Positions 9,565 to 18,298 of a stretch of 64,000 nt of DNA are shown one piece after another. The DNA is from Actinomadura hallensis (GTDB lineage Bacteria; Actinomycetota; Actinomycetes; Streptosporangiales; Streptosporangiaceae), in the NCBI RefSeq assembly GCF_006716765.1, contig NZ_VFPO01000001.1:3348001-3412000 (forward strand). The letters are read 5' to 3'. The notes beneath the pieces were generated by a model. It was not told the DNA's origin, searched no databases, and saw only the letters and a program-made list of their open reading frames with translations. The translations under genes and the position numbers were made by a program. Every line of letters begins with the position of its first letter. Position 1 is the first letter of the stretch.

Positions 9565-9610
9565 CCGGGAGGCCCTGCACCGGCCGCCCGGCCGGTGCAG
9601 GGCCTCCCGG
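9565..9610 (+). terminator. Strong hairpin terminator after ATPase copy 1
   Basis: A perfect 21-bp stem (9565-9585 pairing with 9590-9610) with a 4-nt loop lies 6 nt after the ATPase stop. There is no U-tract, as is common in actinomycetes. It probably acts on both strands. Confidence 0.85.
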
Positions 9611-9659
9611 CGGTGCCAGGTCTCCGACCGCAGGGCCCCTGACCCGTCCCCCGCCGGAC

Positions 9660-9698
9660 GGCGGCGCCCACGGCCTGCCGCACGCCGTGGGCGCCGCC
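9660..9698 (-). terminator. Hairpin terminator after the sugar permease operon
   Basis: A perfect 15-bp stem (9660-9674 with 9684-9698) and 9-nt loop lies 43 nt beyond the permease stop at 9742. The minus-strand operon meets it before the convergent hairpin at 9565-9610. Confidence 0.75.
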
Positions 9699-9741
9699 CC
9701 AGCCCGGGACGGCCCAGCCCGGGACCGTCCGGGCGGGCGGG

Positions 9742-10695
9742 TCACTTGACCGAGCCGGCGAGGACCCCCTGCACGAAGTAGCGCTGGAAGGCGAAGAACA
9801 CCGCCAGCGGGACGATCAGCGACAGGAACGCGCCGGGCGCCAGGATGTCGATGTTGCCGGTGAACTGCCGCATCTGCGACTGCAGCCACTTGGTCATCGG
9901 CTGCGCCTCGGTGTCGGCGAACACCAGCGCGACCAGCAGGTCGTTCCACACCCACAGGAACTGGAAGATGCCGAGCGAGGCGATCGCCGGGCCGCCCAGC
10001 GGGAAGATCACCCGCCGGAAGATCGTCCACTCCGAGCCGCCGTCCATCCGCGCCGCCTCGAGCAGGTCCCGCGGGATCGCGGCGAAGAAGTTGCGCAGCA
10101 GGAAGATCGCGAACGGCAGCCCGAACGCGACGTGGAACAGCACCACGCCGGTGACGGACCCGAACATCTGCCAGTCGCCGAACCGGATGTTCCCGTACAG
10201 CTTGGCGACCGGGATCAGCGCCACCTGCACCGGCACCACCAGCAGGGCCACCACGACCAGGAACAGCCAGTCCCGGCCGGGGAACTCCATCCAGGCGAAC
10301 GCGTAGGCCGCCAGCGCGGCGATCCCCACGACCAGCAGCGTCGACGGGACGGCGATCAGGACGGTGTTCCAGAACGAGTCGACGAAGTCCGGCTTGTCGA
10401 GCAGCGCCGAGTACGACTCCAGCGTCAGCTGCGTCGGCTCGGTGAACACCGTCCACCAGCCGCTGGCGGCGTTGTCCTGGTTGGAGCGCAGCGACGCCAC
10501 CAGCAGCCCCAGCGTCGGCACCAGCCAGAACAGCGCGATCAGGACGAGGATCGCCTGGACGAGGCCGCCGCCGATCCGCCCGACGACGCGGGCGGCGACG
10601 CCGCGGCGCGGCGACCCGGCCGCGGCGTTCCCGCCCGTCCCGGCCCCGCCGCGCCGGTCCTCCGGGGTGCCGGCGACCTTCTCCGCGGTGCTCAT
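9742..10695 (-). CDS. Carbohydrate ABC transporter permease (MalG/AglG type)
   Basis: This 317-aa permease has six hydrophobic segments starting near residue 40 (LVQAILVLIALFWLVPTLGLLV) and the EAA loop EAARMDGGSEWTIFRRVIFPLGGPA that docks the ATPase. It ends in YFVQGVLAGSVK, a MalG-type C-terminus. The start ATG 10695 overlaps the stop of the upstream permease (ATGA), so translation is coupled; the long open frame upstream is not coding. It is the last gene of the operon ATPase - binding protein - permease - permease. Confidence 0.93.
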   Translation of the reverse strand: MSTAEKVAGTPEDRRGGAGTGGNAAAGSPRRGVAARVVGRIGGGLVQAILVLIALFWLVPTLGLLVASLRSNQDNAASGWWTVFTEPTQLTLESYSALLDKPDFVDSFWNTVLIAVPSTLLVVGIAALAAYAFAWMEFPGRDWLFLVVVALLVVPVQVALIPVAKLYGNIRFGDWQMFGSVTGVVLFHVAFGLPFAIFLLRNFFAAIPRDLLEAARMDGGSEWTIFRRVIFPLGGPAIASLGIFQFLWVWNDLLVALVFADTEAQPMTKWLQSQMRQFTGNIDILAPGAFLSLIVPLAVFFAFQRYFVQGVLAGSVK

Positions 10696-12077
10696 GTGCG
10701 CTCCTGCCGCATTCTCCGGATGTTGAACAGCATGGCGGGGACGACCAGCACGAACAGCAGCACGGCGATGGCGCTGCCGGCCCCCTGGTCGTTGCCGCCG
10801 CCGAACGCCTTGGTCCACATCTCCAGCGCGAGCACGCTGGCGTTCGGATCGCCGCCGCCGATGATGTACACCAGGTCGAACACCTTCAGAACGTTGATGG
10901 TGAGGGTCACCAGCACCACCATGAGGACCGGCGCCAGCAGCGGGATCGTCACCCGCCGGAACACCTGCCATTCGGTGGCGCCGTCCACGCGGGCCGCCTC
11001 CAGCGCGTCACGGGGGATCGCGGCGAGCCCGGCGGCGATCAGCACCATCGCGAACCCCGCCCACACCCACAGGTACGACACGATGATCGCGGGGGTGATC
11101 AGCGTGTCGCCGAGCCACTCCGCGCCCCGGTAGGGGGCGGTGAAGTTGTCGGCGGGCAGCCGGATCGTGTACGACCCGTCCGGCAGCCGCGCCATCGTGA
11201 ACGTGCCGTCGGCCCCGGTGGTGGCGGTGGCGACGACCTCGCCGTCCCGCACCGCCTCGACCTTGACGCCGGGCAGGCCCGTCTCGCCCGCGTCGGGGAC
11301 GTTCGGCTGCCCGCCCCCGCCCCGGGTGAAGTCGAACCAGACCGTGCCGGTCAGCTGCCCGGGACGCGCGGGCGGCGGCTGCGCGGCCGTCCCGGCGTCG
11401 TCGGGCACGTACTCCGGCTTGACCTTCACCAGCGGGACGAGCACGCTCTGCCCCGCCTGGACGGCGTCCGAGGTGACCACGGCGCCGCCCTCCTCGCGGA
11501 TCGGCTGGTCGCCGCCGCCGCGGGGCCCGGCGCCGGGGTAGCCGACGTCCCTGGCGAACGTGTCGTGGATCGCGACCATCGCCGCGTTCGCGATGCCCTT
11601 GTCGGGATCCTGCTGGTACACCAGCCGGAAGATCACGCCGGACGCCAGGAACGAGATGGCCATCGGCATGAAGACCACGAGCTTGAACGCCGTCGCCCAC
11701 CGGACCCGCTCGGTCAGCACGGCGAAGAGGAGGCCGACGATGGTGACGACGGCCGGGGCCACCACGACCCAGATCGCGGTGTTGCGCACCGCGATGAGGT
11801 TCTCGCGGCCCTGGAAGACCCCGGTGTAGTTGTCGACGCCGACGAACTGCTCGCCGGAGGCGTCGAACAGGCTGCGGATCACCGAATAGACGATCGGGTA
11901 CACCACGAGGAACCCGAGCAGCGCCAGCGCGGGCAGCAGGAACAGCAGCGCCAGCCACGACGGCGGGGTCAGCCGCTCGCGTGCCCGGCTCCCGCGCGGC
12001 GGGGCGGGTTCGGTTGAGACGGCGGCGGCGCCGCCGGCCGCAGCGGCCGGCGGCACCCCGTCCTGCGGAGCCTTCAT
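10692..12077 (-). CDS. Carbohydrate ABC transporter permease (MalF/AglF type) with inserted extracytoplasmic beta-domain
   Basis: The 461-aa permease is longer than the usual 290-330 aa. TM1 is at about 41-62, then further TM segments at 101-121 and 132-153, and the EAA motif EAARVDGATEWQVFRRVTIPL at about 360-380. Between TM segments, residues about 180-318 form a hydrophilic insert. Its second half (TGTVWFDFTRGG, then ETGLPGVKVEAVRDGEVVATATTGADGTFTMARLPDGSYTIRL, 243-307) looks like a CnaB/SdrB or carboxypeptidase-regulatory beta-sandwich. The insert would face the cell exterior, where the binding lipoprotein docks. MalF also has a periplasmic insert, but of a different fold. Start ATG 12077; the stop overlaps the next gene. 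Confidence 0.9.
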   Translation of the reverse strand: MKAPQDGVPPAAAAGGAAAVSTEPAPPRGSRARERLTPPSWLALLFLLPALALLGFLVVYPIVYSVIRSLFDASGEQFVGVDNYTGVFQGRENLIAVRNTAIWVVVAPAVVTIVGLLFAVLTERVRWATAFKLVVFMPMAISFLASGVIFRLVYQQDPDKGIANAAMVAIHDTFARDVGYPGAGPRGGGDQPIREEGGAVVTSDAVQAGQSVLVPLVKVKPEYVPDDAGTAAQPPPARPGQLTGTVWFDFTRGGGGQPNVPDAGETGLPGVKVEAVRDGEVVATATTGADGTFTMARLPDGSYTIRLPADNFTAPYRGAEWLGDTLITPAIIVSYLWVWAGFAMVLIAAGLAAIPRDALEAARVDGATEWQVFRRVTIPLLAPVLMVVLVTLTINVLKVFDLVYIIGGGDPNASVLALEMWTKAFGGGNDQGAGSAIAVLLFVLVVPAMLFNIRRMRQERT

Positions 12078-12116
12078 CCAGGTTCCCTAGTCCCTATTCG
12101 CACGCCTCGGCGAGGC

Positions 12117-13493
12117 CTACTTGTAGGCCTCGGCGGCCTTGGCCTCCAGCTTCTTCTGGGTGCCCTCGACGTCGTCCGGGTTCTGGACGAAGGACCGCAG
12201 CGCCTCCCACATGCCGTCGCCGGGGGTCGCGCCGAACGCGGCGGGCGTGAGGTCGGACATGTCGTAGCGGGCGGCGTCGCCGGCCTGCTGCAGCTGCCCG
12301 ATCAGCTCCTTGGCGATCGGGTCGGCGTACGCGTCGGGCGAGACGTTCTTGTTCGGCGTCAGGTAGCCGCCGAGCCCGGCCCAGACCTTGCCCGCCTCGG
12401 GGGAGGCGAGGAACTTCATCAGCTCCTGGGCGCCCTCGCCGTCCTTCAGCGCGACGGCGACGTCGCCGCCGAGGATCGCCGGGGCGGTGTCGCCGGCCTT
12501 GGGGAAGGCGAACACCTTGGCGTCGGTGCCGACCTTGGCGTCGGTCGTGGCGATGTTGGCGGCCGCGAAGTCGCCGCCGTAGACCATGGCGCCCTTCTCC
12601 TGGCCGAAGACCTGGGTGACCGACTCGTCGAACTTGGTCTTCGTCGCGGTCGCGACACCGCCGTTCAGGAAGTCCGGCTTGCCCCAGATCTGGGCGAGGG
12701 TCTCCAGCGCCTTCCCGACCGTCGGGTCCGTCCACTTGATCTCGTGCTTGGCCAGCTTGTCGTAGTTCTCCGGCCCGGCCTGCGACAGGTAGACGTTCTC
12801 GAACCAGTCGGTCAGCGTCCAGGAGTCGTCGGAGCCGGCGGCCAGGGTGAACGGCGTGGTGCCGGACTCCTGCAGCGTGCCGGCGGCCTTCACCAGCTCG
12901 TCCCACGTGGTGGGCGGCTGGACGCCGGCGTCGTCGAACGCCTGCGGGCGGTACCACAGGATCGACTTGTACGCGGCCTTGATCATGACGCCGTAGGTCT
13001 TGCCGTCGGCGGAGCCGAGCTCCTTCCAGTACGGCGTGAAGTTCTTCTCCACCTCGGCCACGACGTCGTCGGACAGCGGCTTGAGGGAGCCCTTCTCGGC
13101 GTACTGCTGCATCAGGCCCGGCTGCGGCAGGATCGCCACGTCCGGCGGGTTGCCGGCCTCGATGCGGGGGCCGAGGAACGCGTCGGTGTTCTCACCGGTG
13201 GAGGCGTAGTTGACCGTGGCGCCGGTCTTCTTCTGGAACGCGTCCAGGACCTTGCGGAAGTTCTCCTCCTCCGGGCCGGTCCACTTGGCCGCGACCTCGA
13301 TCGTGGTGCCCTTCAGCTCCCCGCCGCCCTCGGCCGCCGAGTCGCCGTCGTCGCCGCCGCCGCACGCGGCGGCCGACGAGAGGATCATTCCCGCCGCGAC
13401 GGCGGTGCCGATCAGACGCCTCCGCAATCCGGCGTGGCCGGACCGGGGGGTGCGGGGGGTCGTCCCCCCTCGGGCGATACTGCCAACCCTCAT
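12117..13493 (-). CDS. Sugar ABC transporter substrate-binding lipoprotein
   Basis: This 458-aa protein has an Arg-rich n-region, a hydrophobic core (LIGTAVAAGMILSSAAAC) and a lipobox ending SSAAAC, followed by a GGGDDGDSAAEGGG linker. It is therefore a lipid-anchored extracellular binding protein. The mature part resembles family-1 (AglE-like) solute-binding proteins: WTGPEEENFRKVLDAFQKKTGATVNY, GNPPDVAILPQPG and ILWYRP. A TWDELVKAAGTLQ segment follows. The sugar specificity is not readable; alpha-glucosides are one possibility from overall resemblance. ATG 13493 overlaps the stop of the upstream ATPase gene and has GGAGG 10 nt before it. Confidence 0.93.
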   Translation of the reverse strand: MRVGSIARGGTTPRTPRSGHAGLRRRLIGTAVAAGMILSSAAACGGGDDGDSAAEGGGELKGTTIEVAAKWTGPEEENFRKVLDAFQKKTGATVNYASTGENTDAFLGPRIEAGNPPDVAILPQPGLMQQYAEKGSLKPLSDDVVAEVEKNFTPYWKELGSADGKTYGVMIKAAYKSILWYRPQAFDDAGVQPPTTWDELVKAAGTLQESGTTPFTLAAGSDDSWTLTDWFENVYLSQAGPENYDKLAKHEIKWTDPTVGKALETLAQIWGKPDFLNGGVATATKTKFDESVTQVFGQEKGAMVYGGDFAAANIATTDAKVGTDAKVFAFPKAGDTAPAILGGDVAVALKDGEGAQELMKFLASPEAGKVWAGLGGYLTPNKNVSPDAYADPIAKELIGQLQQAGDAARYDMSDLTPAAFGATPGDGMWEALRSFVQNPDDVEGTQKKLEAKAAEAYK

Positions 13494-14722
13494 CCTTCAT
13501 CCTCCCTGGGCGAACCGGCGGCGTCCTCTGCTCCCCAGATGGACGCGCCGGACTCGATATCGAAGAAGTGCAGGCGACCGGTGTCGACGCGGATCGTCAC
13601 CGGGTCGCCGACCTTCACGCGGGTGCGCGGGCTGAACCGCGCGACCAGGTCCGTGCGGGGGCCGTCCGGGGTCCCCAGCACGTCGGTGCCGGCGTCGCGG
13701 GCGAGCTCCCGGGTGTCCTCGGTGACGACCTGGGGCGCGTCGATCGCGAAGTGGACGAGCACGTCGGAGCCCATCGCCTCCACCAGCTCGGCGGTGGAGA
13801 CGAGGGTGGACCCCTCGGGGGCCTCGACGAGCTCGGCGTCCTCCATGTCCTCGGGGCGGATCCCGACCGCGACGTCGCTCCCGAACCGGGACGCCAGGGC
13901 GGGGCGCTCGCTCAGCACGGAGGCCGGCAGCGTCAGCGTCGTCCCGCCGGCCTCGAGGCGCGGGTTCTCCGCGTCCCCCGTCAGCGTGCCCTGCAGCAGG
14001 TTCATGGCGGGCGAGCCGATGAACCCCGCCACGAACAGGTTGGCGGGGCGGTCGTAGAGCTCCTGGGGAGGCGCGACCTGCTGCAGCTCCCCCTTCTTCA
14101 TCACCGCGACCCGGTCGCCGAGCGTCATCGCCTCGGTCTGGTCGTGGGTGACGTAGATGGTGGTGACGCCGAGGTCCCGCTGGATCCGGGCGATCTCGGC
14201 GCGCATCTGGACGCGGAGCTTGGCGTCCAGGTTCGACAGCGGCTCGTCCATGAGGAACGCCTGCGGCTCGCGGACGATCGCGCGGCCCATCGCGACTCGC
14301 TGGCGCTGCCCGCCCGACAGGTTGCGGGGCTTGCGGTCCAGGTGCTCGGTGAGGCCGAGGGTCTCCGCGGCGCGTTCGACCCGCTCCCTGATCTCGGCCT
14401 TGGGCACCTTGCGCAGCGACAGCCCGAACCCGATGTTGTCGCGCACGGAGAGGTGCGGGTAGAGGGCGTAGCTCTGGAAGACCATCGCGACGTCGCGGTC
14501 GCGGGCGGGCACCCGGTTGACGACCCGGCCGCCGATCGAGATCTCCCCCTCGGAGATCTCCTCCAGCCCGGCGACCATCCGCAGCGCCGTCGTCTTGCCG
14601 CACCCCGACGGGCCGACCAGGACGAGGAACTCCCCGTCGGCGATGTGGAGGTTCAGGTCGGTCACGGCCCGCGTGCCGTCGGGATAGACCTTCCCGACGC
14701 TGGTCAGATCGACCTCTGCCAC
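13490..14722 (-). CDS. Carbohydrate ABC transporter ATPase (MsmK/UgpC type), copy 2
   Basis: This 410-aa paralogue of the ATPase at 8314 has Walker A GPSGCGKTT, signature [14 protein letters not shown], Walker [13 protein letters not shown] and a C-terminal regulatory domain ([35 protein letters not shown]). It is first in the minus-strand uptake operon, with a 4-bp overlap to the binding-protein gene. The two ATPases share long identical blocks in the nucleotide-binding domain but differ in the regulatory C-terminus, so they may respond to different regulators. Start ATG 14722. Confidence 0.93.
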   Translation of the reverse strand: MAEVDLTSVGKVYPDGTRAVTDLNLHIADGEFLVLVGPSGCGKTTALRMVAGLEEISEGEISIGGRVVNRVPARDRDVAMVFQSYALYPHLSVRDNIGFGLSLRKVPKAEIRERVERAAETLGLTEHLDRKPRNLSGGQRQRVAMGRAIVREPQAFLMDEPLSNLDAKLRVQMRAEIARIQRDLGVTTIYVTHDQTEAMTLGDRVAVMKKGELQQVAPPQELYDRPANLFVAGFIGSPAMNLLQGTLTGDAENPRLEAGGTTLTLPASVLSERPALASRFGSDVAVGIRPEDMEDAELVEAPEGSTLVSTAELVEAMGSDVLVHFAIDAPQVVTEDTRELARDAGTDVLGTPDGPRTDLVARFSPRTRVKVGDPVTIRVDTGRLHFFDIESGASIWGAEDAAGSPREDEG

Positions 14723-14934
14723 GGCGTCTCCTCTTCGTTCGGCACGGATCCCGATCCGGCACGGCGGGAACGGTCCCGCCGGGCGGGAGGAACAGCACTT
14801 ACCCCCGCGTAACTACGAAGGGGTACATGGTGGACGCACCGCACCGCAATACGCGGGGCGCCCGCTCACACATTTGATGCAGAGATCGTTACCGATCGGG
14901 GTGCCGGACGGTTACAGGACGTCCGGAACGACTC
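14723..14934. promoter_or_regulatory. Upstream region of the sugar-uptake operon
   Basis: This non-coding stretch is AT-richer near 14800-14895. An inverted repeat with 7-bp arms (CCGGACG at 14904-14910, CGTCCGG at 14920-14926) surrounds GTTACAGGA. It contains no TGGAAAC-type LacI operator like those at 8224-8300, so this operon is probably controlled differently from ATPase copy 1. No confident -35/-10 was identified. Confidence 0.3.
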
Positions 14935-14968
14935 GGGGGCGCGGACGGAAACCCCCGTCCGCGCCCCC
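14935..14968 (-). terminator. Hairpin terminator after the M24 peptidase
   Basis: A perfect 14-bp GC stem (14935-14948 with 14955-14968) and 6-nt loop lies 47 nt beyond the peptidase stop. Confidence 0.7.
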
Positions 14969-15015
14969 GACCGCTCGCGGGCCCGCCGGGACGCGGCCGC
15001 CCGGCGGTCACCCGG

Positions 15016-16122
15016 TCACTCGATGACGACCAGGCCCCGCTCGGTGGCGTTCACGGCCTCGTGGCCGTCCTCGGTGCACACGACGATGTCCTCGATGCGG
15101 GCGCCGTGCGGCCCGGGGTAGATGCCCGGCTCGACCGAGAACGCCATGCCGGGCTCGAGCGGCTCCTTGTTGCCCGCCACGATGTAGGGCTCCTCGTGCG
15201 TCTCCAGCCCGATGCCGTGCCCGGTGCGGTGGAAGAAGTGCTCGCCGTACCCGGCCGCCTCGATGACGTCGCGGGCGGCGGCGTCCACCGCCTCGGGCGC
15301 GACCCCCGGCCGCACCGCCTCGCTCGCGGCCCGCTGCGCCTCCTCCAGCACCGCGTAGTACGCGCGGTACTCGGCGGGCGGCTCGCCCACGCAGTAGTTG
15401 CGGGTGGAGTCCGAGCAGTAGCCGCTCGGCATCGTCCCGCCGATGTCGACGACCACCGGCTCGCCGGGGCGGATCACCCGGTCCGACGGCTCGGCGTGCG
15501 GGTTGGCGCCGTTCGGGCCCGCTCCCACGATCACGAAGTCGACCCGGGCGTGGCCCTCGTCGAGGATCGCGTCGCCGATGTCGCGGGCGACCTCCCGCTC
15601 GGTGCGGCCCGGCTTGATGATCTGCGGGACGCGGCGGTGCACGCGGTCGATCGCCGCGCCCGCCTCGCGCAGCGCCGCGACCTCGGCGGCGCTCTTGCGC
15701 ATCCGCAGCCCGCGCAGCACCGACCCCGCCGCGACCTGCTCGGCGTCCGGCATCGCGGCGCGGAACCGCAGCGCCATCATCGCCCACATCCGGTCGGCGA
15801 CCCCGACCGTCCGCACGCCGGGCAGCCGGCGGGCGACCAGCTCGTAGGGGTCGTCGGTCTCGTCCCAGGGCACCAGCTCGAGCCCGAGGGAACCCGCGGG
15901 CGACTCCTGCGCCGCGGGCAGCTCCAGCCGCGGCACGACCAGGAACGCCTCGCCCTCGGCCGGGACCACCAGGCAGGTCAGCCGCTCCAGCTCCTTGGCG
16001 TCGTACCCGGTGACGTACCGCAGGTCCGGGCCGGGGGTCAGCAGGACGGCGCCGAGCCCGGCCTCGGCCGCCGCGTCCCGCACCAGGCCGGGACGCTCAC
16101 GCGGATACAACTCCGTTGTCAC
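15016..16122 (-). CDS. M24-family metallopeptidase (Xaa-Pro aminopeptidase/dipeptidase-like)
   Basis: This about 368-aa protein has a creatinase-type N-terminal domain (GPDLRYVTGYDAKELERL) and a pita-bread catalytic domain. The metal ligands are recognisable: VVVDIGGTMPSGYCSDSTRNY (two Asp), HRTGHGIGLETHEEPY (His), SVEPGIY (Glu) and RIEDIVV (Glu). It is a cytoplasmic dinuclear-metal peptidase, probably removing residues before proline. GTG 16122 has GGAG 7 nt upstream; a TTG 12 nt further out is an alternative. It is divergent from the exonuclease gene. Confidence 0.88.
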   Translation of the reverse strand: MTTELYPRERPGLVRDAAAEAGLGAVLLTPGPDLRYVTGYDAKELERLTCLVVPAEGEAFLVVPRLELPAAQESPAGSLGLELVPWDETDDPYELVARRLPGVRTVGVADRMWAMMALRFRAAMPDAEQVAAGSVLRGLRMRKSAAEVAALREAGAAIDRVHRRVPQIIKPGRTEREVARDIGDAILDEGHARVDFVIVGAGPNGANPHAEPSDRVIRPGEPVVVDIGGTMPSGYCSDSTRNYCVGEPPAEYRAYYAVLEEAQRAASEAVRPGVAPEAVDAAARDVIEAAGYGEHFFHRTGHGIGLETHEEPYIVAGNKEPLEPGMAFSVEPGIYPGPHGARIEDIVVCTEDGHEAVNATERGLVVIE

Positions 16123-16214
16123 ACCCGTCTCCAATCGTCGATCCTCGTCCGGTACCAGGATTCCAGAGGCGCGCCCCCGCTCCGCCGTCCGACCGGCATG
16201 GCAGCATGTGGCGC

Positions 16215-17144
16215 ATGAGTGAGCCGGGCCGCCTGATGCTGCTGGACACGCCGTCGCTGTACTTCCGCGCCTTCTTCGGCGTGCCCGAGTCGGTGACCGC
16301 GCCCGACGGGACGCCGGTCAACGCGGTCCGCGGGCTGCTCGACATGATCGCGCGGCTGGTGCAGGACCGGTCGCCGGACCGGCTCGTGTGCTGCATGGAC
16401 GCCGACTGGCGGCCCGCGTTCCGGGTGGCGGCGCTGCCGTCGTACAAGGCGCACCGCGTCGCCGAGGACGGCGGCGACCAGACCCCCGACGCGCTGGAGG
16501 CGCAGCTGCCCCTCATCGACGCGGTGCTGGACGCGTTCGGCCTCGCCCGCGCCGGCGTCCCCGGGTACGAGGCCGACGACGTCATCGGGACCCTGGCCGC
16601 GCGGCACGCGGCACGCGGCCCGGTCGACGTCGTCACCGGGGACCGCGACCTGTTCCAGCTCGTGGACGACCGCGGCCCGGTGGTCGTGCTGTACACCGCC
16701 CGCGGCATCAGGAACCTGCAGGTGATGGACGAGCAGGCGGTCGCCGCCAAGTACGGCATCCCCGGGCGCGGCTACGGCGACTACGCGACGCTGCGCGGCG
16801 ACCCGAGTGACGGCCTGCCGGGCGTCCCGGGCGTCGGCGACAAGACCGCCGCCGCGCTGGTCACCCGGTTCGGGTCGGTGGAGGGAATCCTCGCCGCCCT
16901 GGACTCCGGCGCCGACGAGGGGTTCCCCGCGGGCGCCCGGCGCCGGCTGGAGGCCGCGCGCGACTACCTCGCCGCCGCCGAGACGGTCGTGCGCGTGGTC
17001 ACCGACATCGACGCGCCGGAGCTGGCCGCGCTGGACGACCGGCTCCCCCGGGGCGCCCGCGACCCCGAGGCGCTGGTCGAGCTGGCCGACCGCTGGAACC
17101 TGGGCAGTCCCGTCAACCGCCTCCTCAACGCCCTCGCCCGCTGA
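16215..17144 (+). CDS. 5'-3' exonuclease (PIN/H3TH, Pol I exonuclease-domain-like)
   Basis: This 309-aa protein resembles the stand-alone 5' nuclease module of DNA polymerase I. It has LMLLDTPSLYFRAFFG with the first metal Asp, VCCMDADWRPAFR, an acidic cluster GYEADDVIGTLA and VDVVTGDRDLFQLVDD. The helix-hairpin-helix region GDPSDGLPGVPGVGDKTAAALV follows. It probably removes RNA primers or flaps during replication or repair. The ATG at 16215 (MSEPGRLMLLD) is chosen by homology position; ATG 16206 is 3 codons upstream, and neither has a clear SD. Confidence 0.9.
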   Translation: MSEPGRLMLLDTPSLYFRAFFGVPESVTAPDGTPVNAVRGLLDMIARLVQDRSPDRLVCCMDADWRPAFRVAALPSYKAHRVAEDGGDQTPDALEAQLPLIDAVLDAFGLARAGVPGYEADDVIGTLAARHAARGPVDVVTGDRDLFQLVDDRGPVVVLYTARGIRNLQVMDEQAVAAKYGIPGRGYGDYATLRGDPSDGLPGVPGVGDKTAAALVTRFGSVEGILAALDSGADEGFPAGARRRLEAARDYLAAAETVVRVVTDIDAPELAALDDRLPRGARDPEALVELADRWNLGSPVNRLLNALAR

Positions 17145-17458
17145 TCTCGCCCGCCGATCCGTGCAATTTTCGCCAAAAGTGTCAGATGACGCAGACAGGG
17201 CGTTCCCGCGCGGGCAGCATCCTCAGCGGTGGGGGGTTCTCATGGGCTCATGCACGGAACGCAGACCGGCGGCGGCCGTCCGGCCGGGGGCACGGACGCC
17301 GCAGCGCCTGTGAACGACCGGTACCCGCGGCACTGGGCCTCACCGCCCCACTCCCCCCAACTGCCGCGGGTGCCGGTTCATCCGGCCCTCCCGCCCCGCC
17401 CTCCGGCTCTCGACACGGCACTGGACATGGTCCGGGACACGGCCCTGGGCGCGGCCCG
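17145..17458. other. 314-bp stretch without a supported gene
   Basis: This lies between the exonuclease stop and the conservative start of the Crp/Fnr gene. An in-frame extension of the Crp gene to ATG 17186 would fill it with Arg/Pro/Gly-rich low-complexity sequence. TGTCAG...CAGACA arms at 17178-17195 could be a regulatory site. I see no convincing gene. Confidence 0.4.
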
Positions 17459-18214
17459 GTGACCGGGACGCGGTGGACCGCGGCGCGCGACGGGCCCGCC
17501 GCCGGCCGGGACGCCCCTTTCTGGGACGCGCTGGACGACGGCGAGCGCGCCGCGCTCCGGCGGGTCGCCCGCCCGCGCAGGTATCCGCCGGGGGCGCCGC
17601 TGTGCTTCCAGGGCGACGACTCCGACCACCTGGTCGTCATCGAGTCCGGCTGGGCGAAGGTGACCTCGTCCGGCGAGGACGGCCGCGAGGTGGTGCTGGC
17701 CGTGCGGGGCCCGGGCGAGCTGGTCTGCGAGAGCGCGGTGCTCGGCGGCCGCGAGCGGTCGGCGACCGTCACGGCGCTCGGCCCGGTCCGCGCGCTGGTC
17801 GTGCCCGCGGCCCGCTTCACCGGCTTCCTCGACGCCCACCCCGGCGTGTGGCGGCTGGTCAGCGGCACGTTCGTGCGCCGCCTCGACGACGCGAGCCGCC
17901 GGCTGCAGGCCCACGTGTCCGCGCACGGCGCGCGGCGCCTGGCGATCCTGCTGTCCGAACTGGCGGACCTGTCGGCGCGGCACGCTCCCCCGGACGCCTC
18001 CGGCGCGGTCGTCCTCGGCCCGCCGCTGTCCCAGGAGGAGCTCGGCAGCTGGATGGACGCCTCCCGCGAGACCGTCGCGCGGGCGCTGGCCGCGCTCCGC
18101 GCCGAGGGCCTGGTCCGGACGGGCCGGCGGAAGATCACGGTTCTGGATCCGGCGGGCCTGCGCGCCTTCGCCCGGGCTCCGGGGCGGGCGCGGCCCCGCG
18201 CTTTTACATTGTAG
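17459..18214 (+). CDS. Crp/Fnr-family transcriptional regulator
   Basis: The about 251-aa core has a cyclic-nucleotide-binding-type beta-roll (PGAPLCFQGDDSDHLVVIESGWAKVT, then VRGPGELVCESAVLGGRERSATVTAL), a dimerisation helix and a C-terminal Crp HTH (PLSQEELGSWMDASRETVARALAALRAEGLV). No N-terminal Cys cluster is present, so it is not an O2-sensing FNR. The cNMP-binding Arg is not obvious. The start is uncertain: GTG 17459 precedes the conserved domain but has no good SD, and ATG 17186 would add 91 low-complexity residues. The last codons overlap the TTTACATTGTAG element. Confidence 0.82.
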   Translation: MTGTRWTAARDGPAAGRDAPFWDALDDGERAALRRVARPRRYPPGAPLCFQGDDSDHLVVIESGWAKVTSSGEDGREVVLAVRGPGELVCESAVLGGRERSATVTALGPVRALVVPAARFTGFLDAHPGVWRLVSGTFVRRLDDASRRLQAHVSAHGARRLAILLSELADLSARHAPPDASGAVVLGPPLSQEELGSWMDASRETVARALAALRAEGLVRTGRRKITVLDPAGLRAFARAPGRARPRAFTL

Positions 18215-18217
18215 ATT
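18203..18217. promoter_or_regulatory. Second copy of the TTTACWTTGTAGAT element
   Basis: TTTACATTGTAGATT overlaps the stop codon of the Crp/Fnr gene and contains the perfect palindrome TACATTGTA (18205-18213). It matches the element in front of the P450 at 13/15 positions. Confidence 0.3.
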
Positions 18218-18225
18218 TTTCGCTT

Positions 18226-18266
18226 CGCCCGGACGCCGGGCCCGGTGCGGGCCCGGCGTCCGGGCG
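18226..18266. terminator. Bidirectional hairpin terminator between convergent genes
   Basis: A perfect 18-bp stem (18226-18243 with 18249-18266) and 5-nt loop lies between the Crp/Fnr gene and the convergent small membrane-protein gene. A T-run precedes it on the plus strand. Confidence 0.8.
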
Positions 18267-18298
18267 ATCGGTTCCGGCGAGGGCGGGGTGGACGGGGG

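Noticed and set aside
9742..10971. 409-aa version of the second sugar permease
   Set aside because: The first 92 codons overlap the upstream permease out of frame; ATG 10695 in an ATGA overlap is the usual start.
17229..17462. Small 77-aa ORF before the Crp/Fnr gene
   Set aside because: Low-complexity Pro/His/Ala sequence, GTG start without SD and overlap with the Crp reading frame; no support as a gene.
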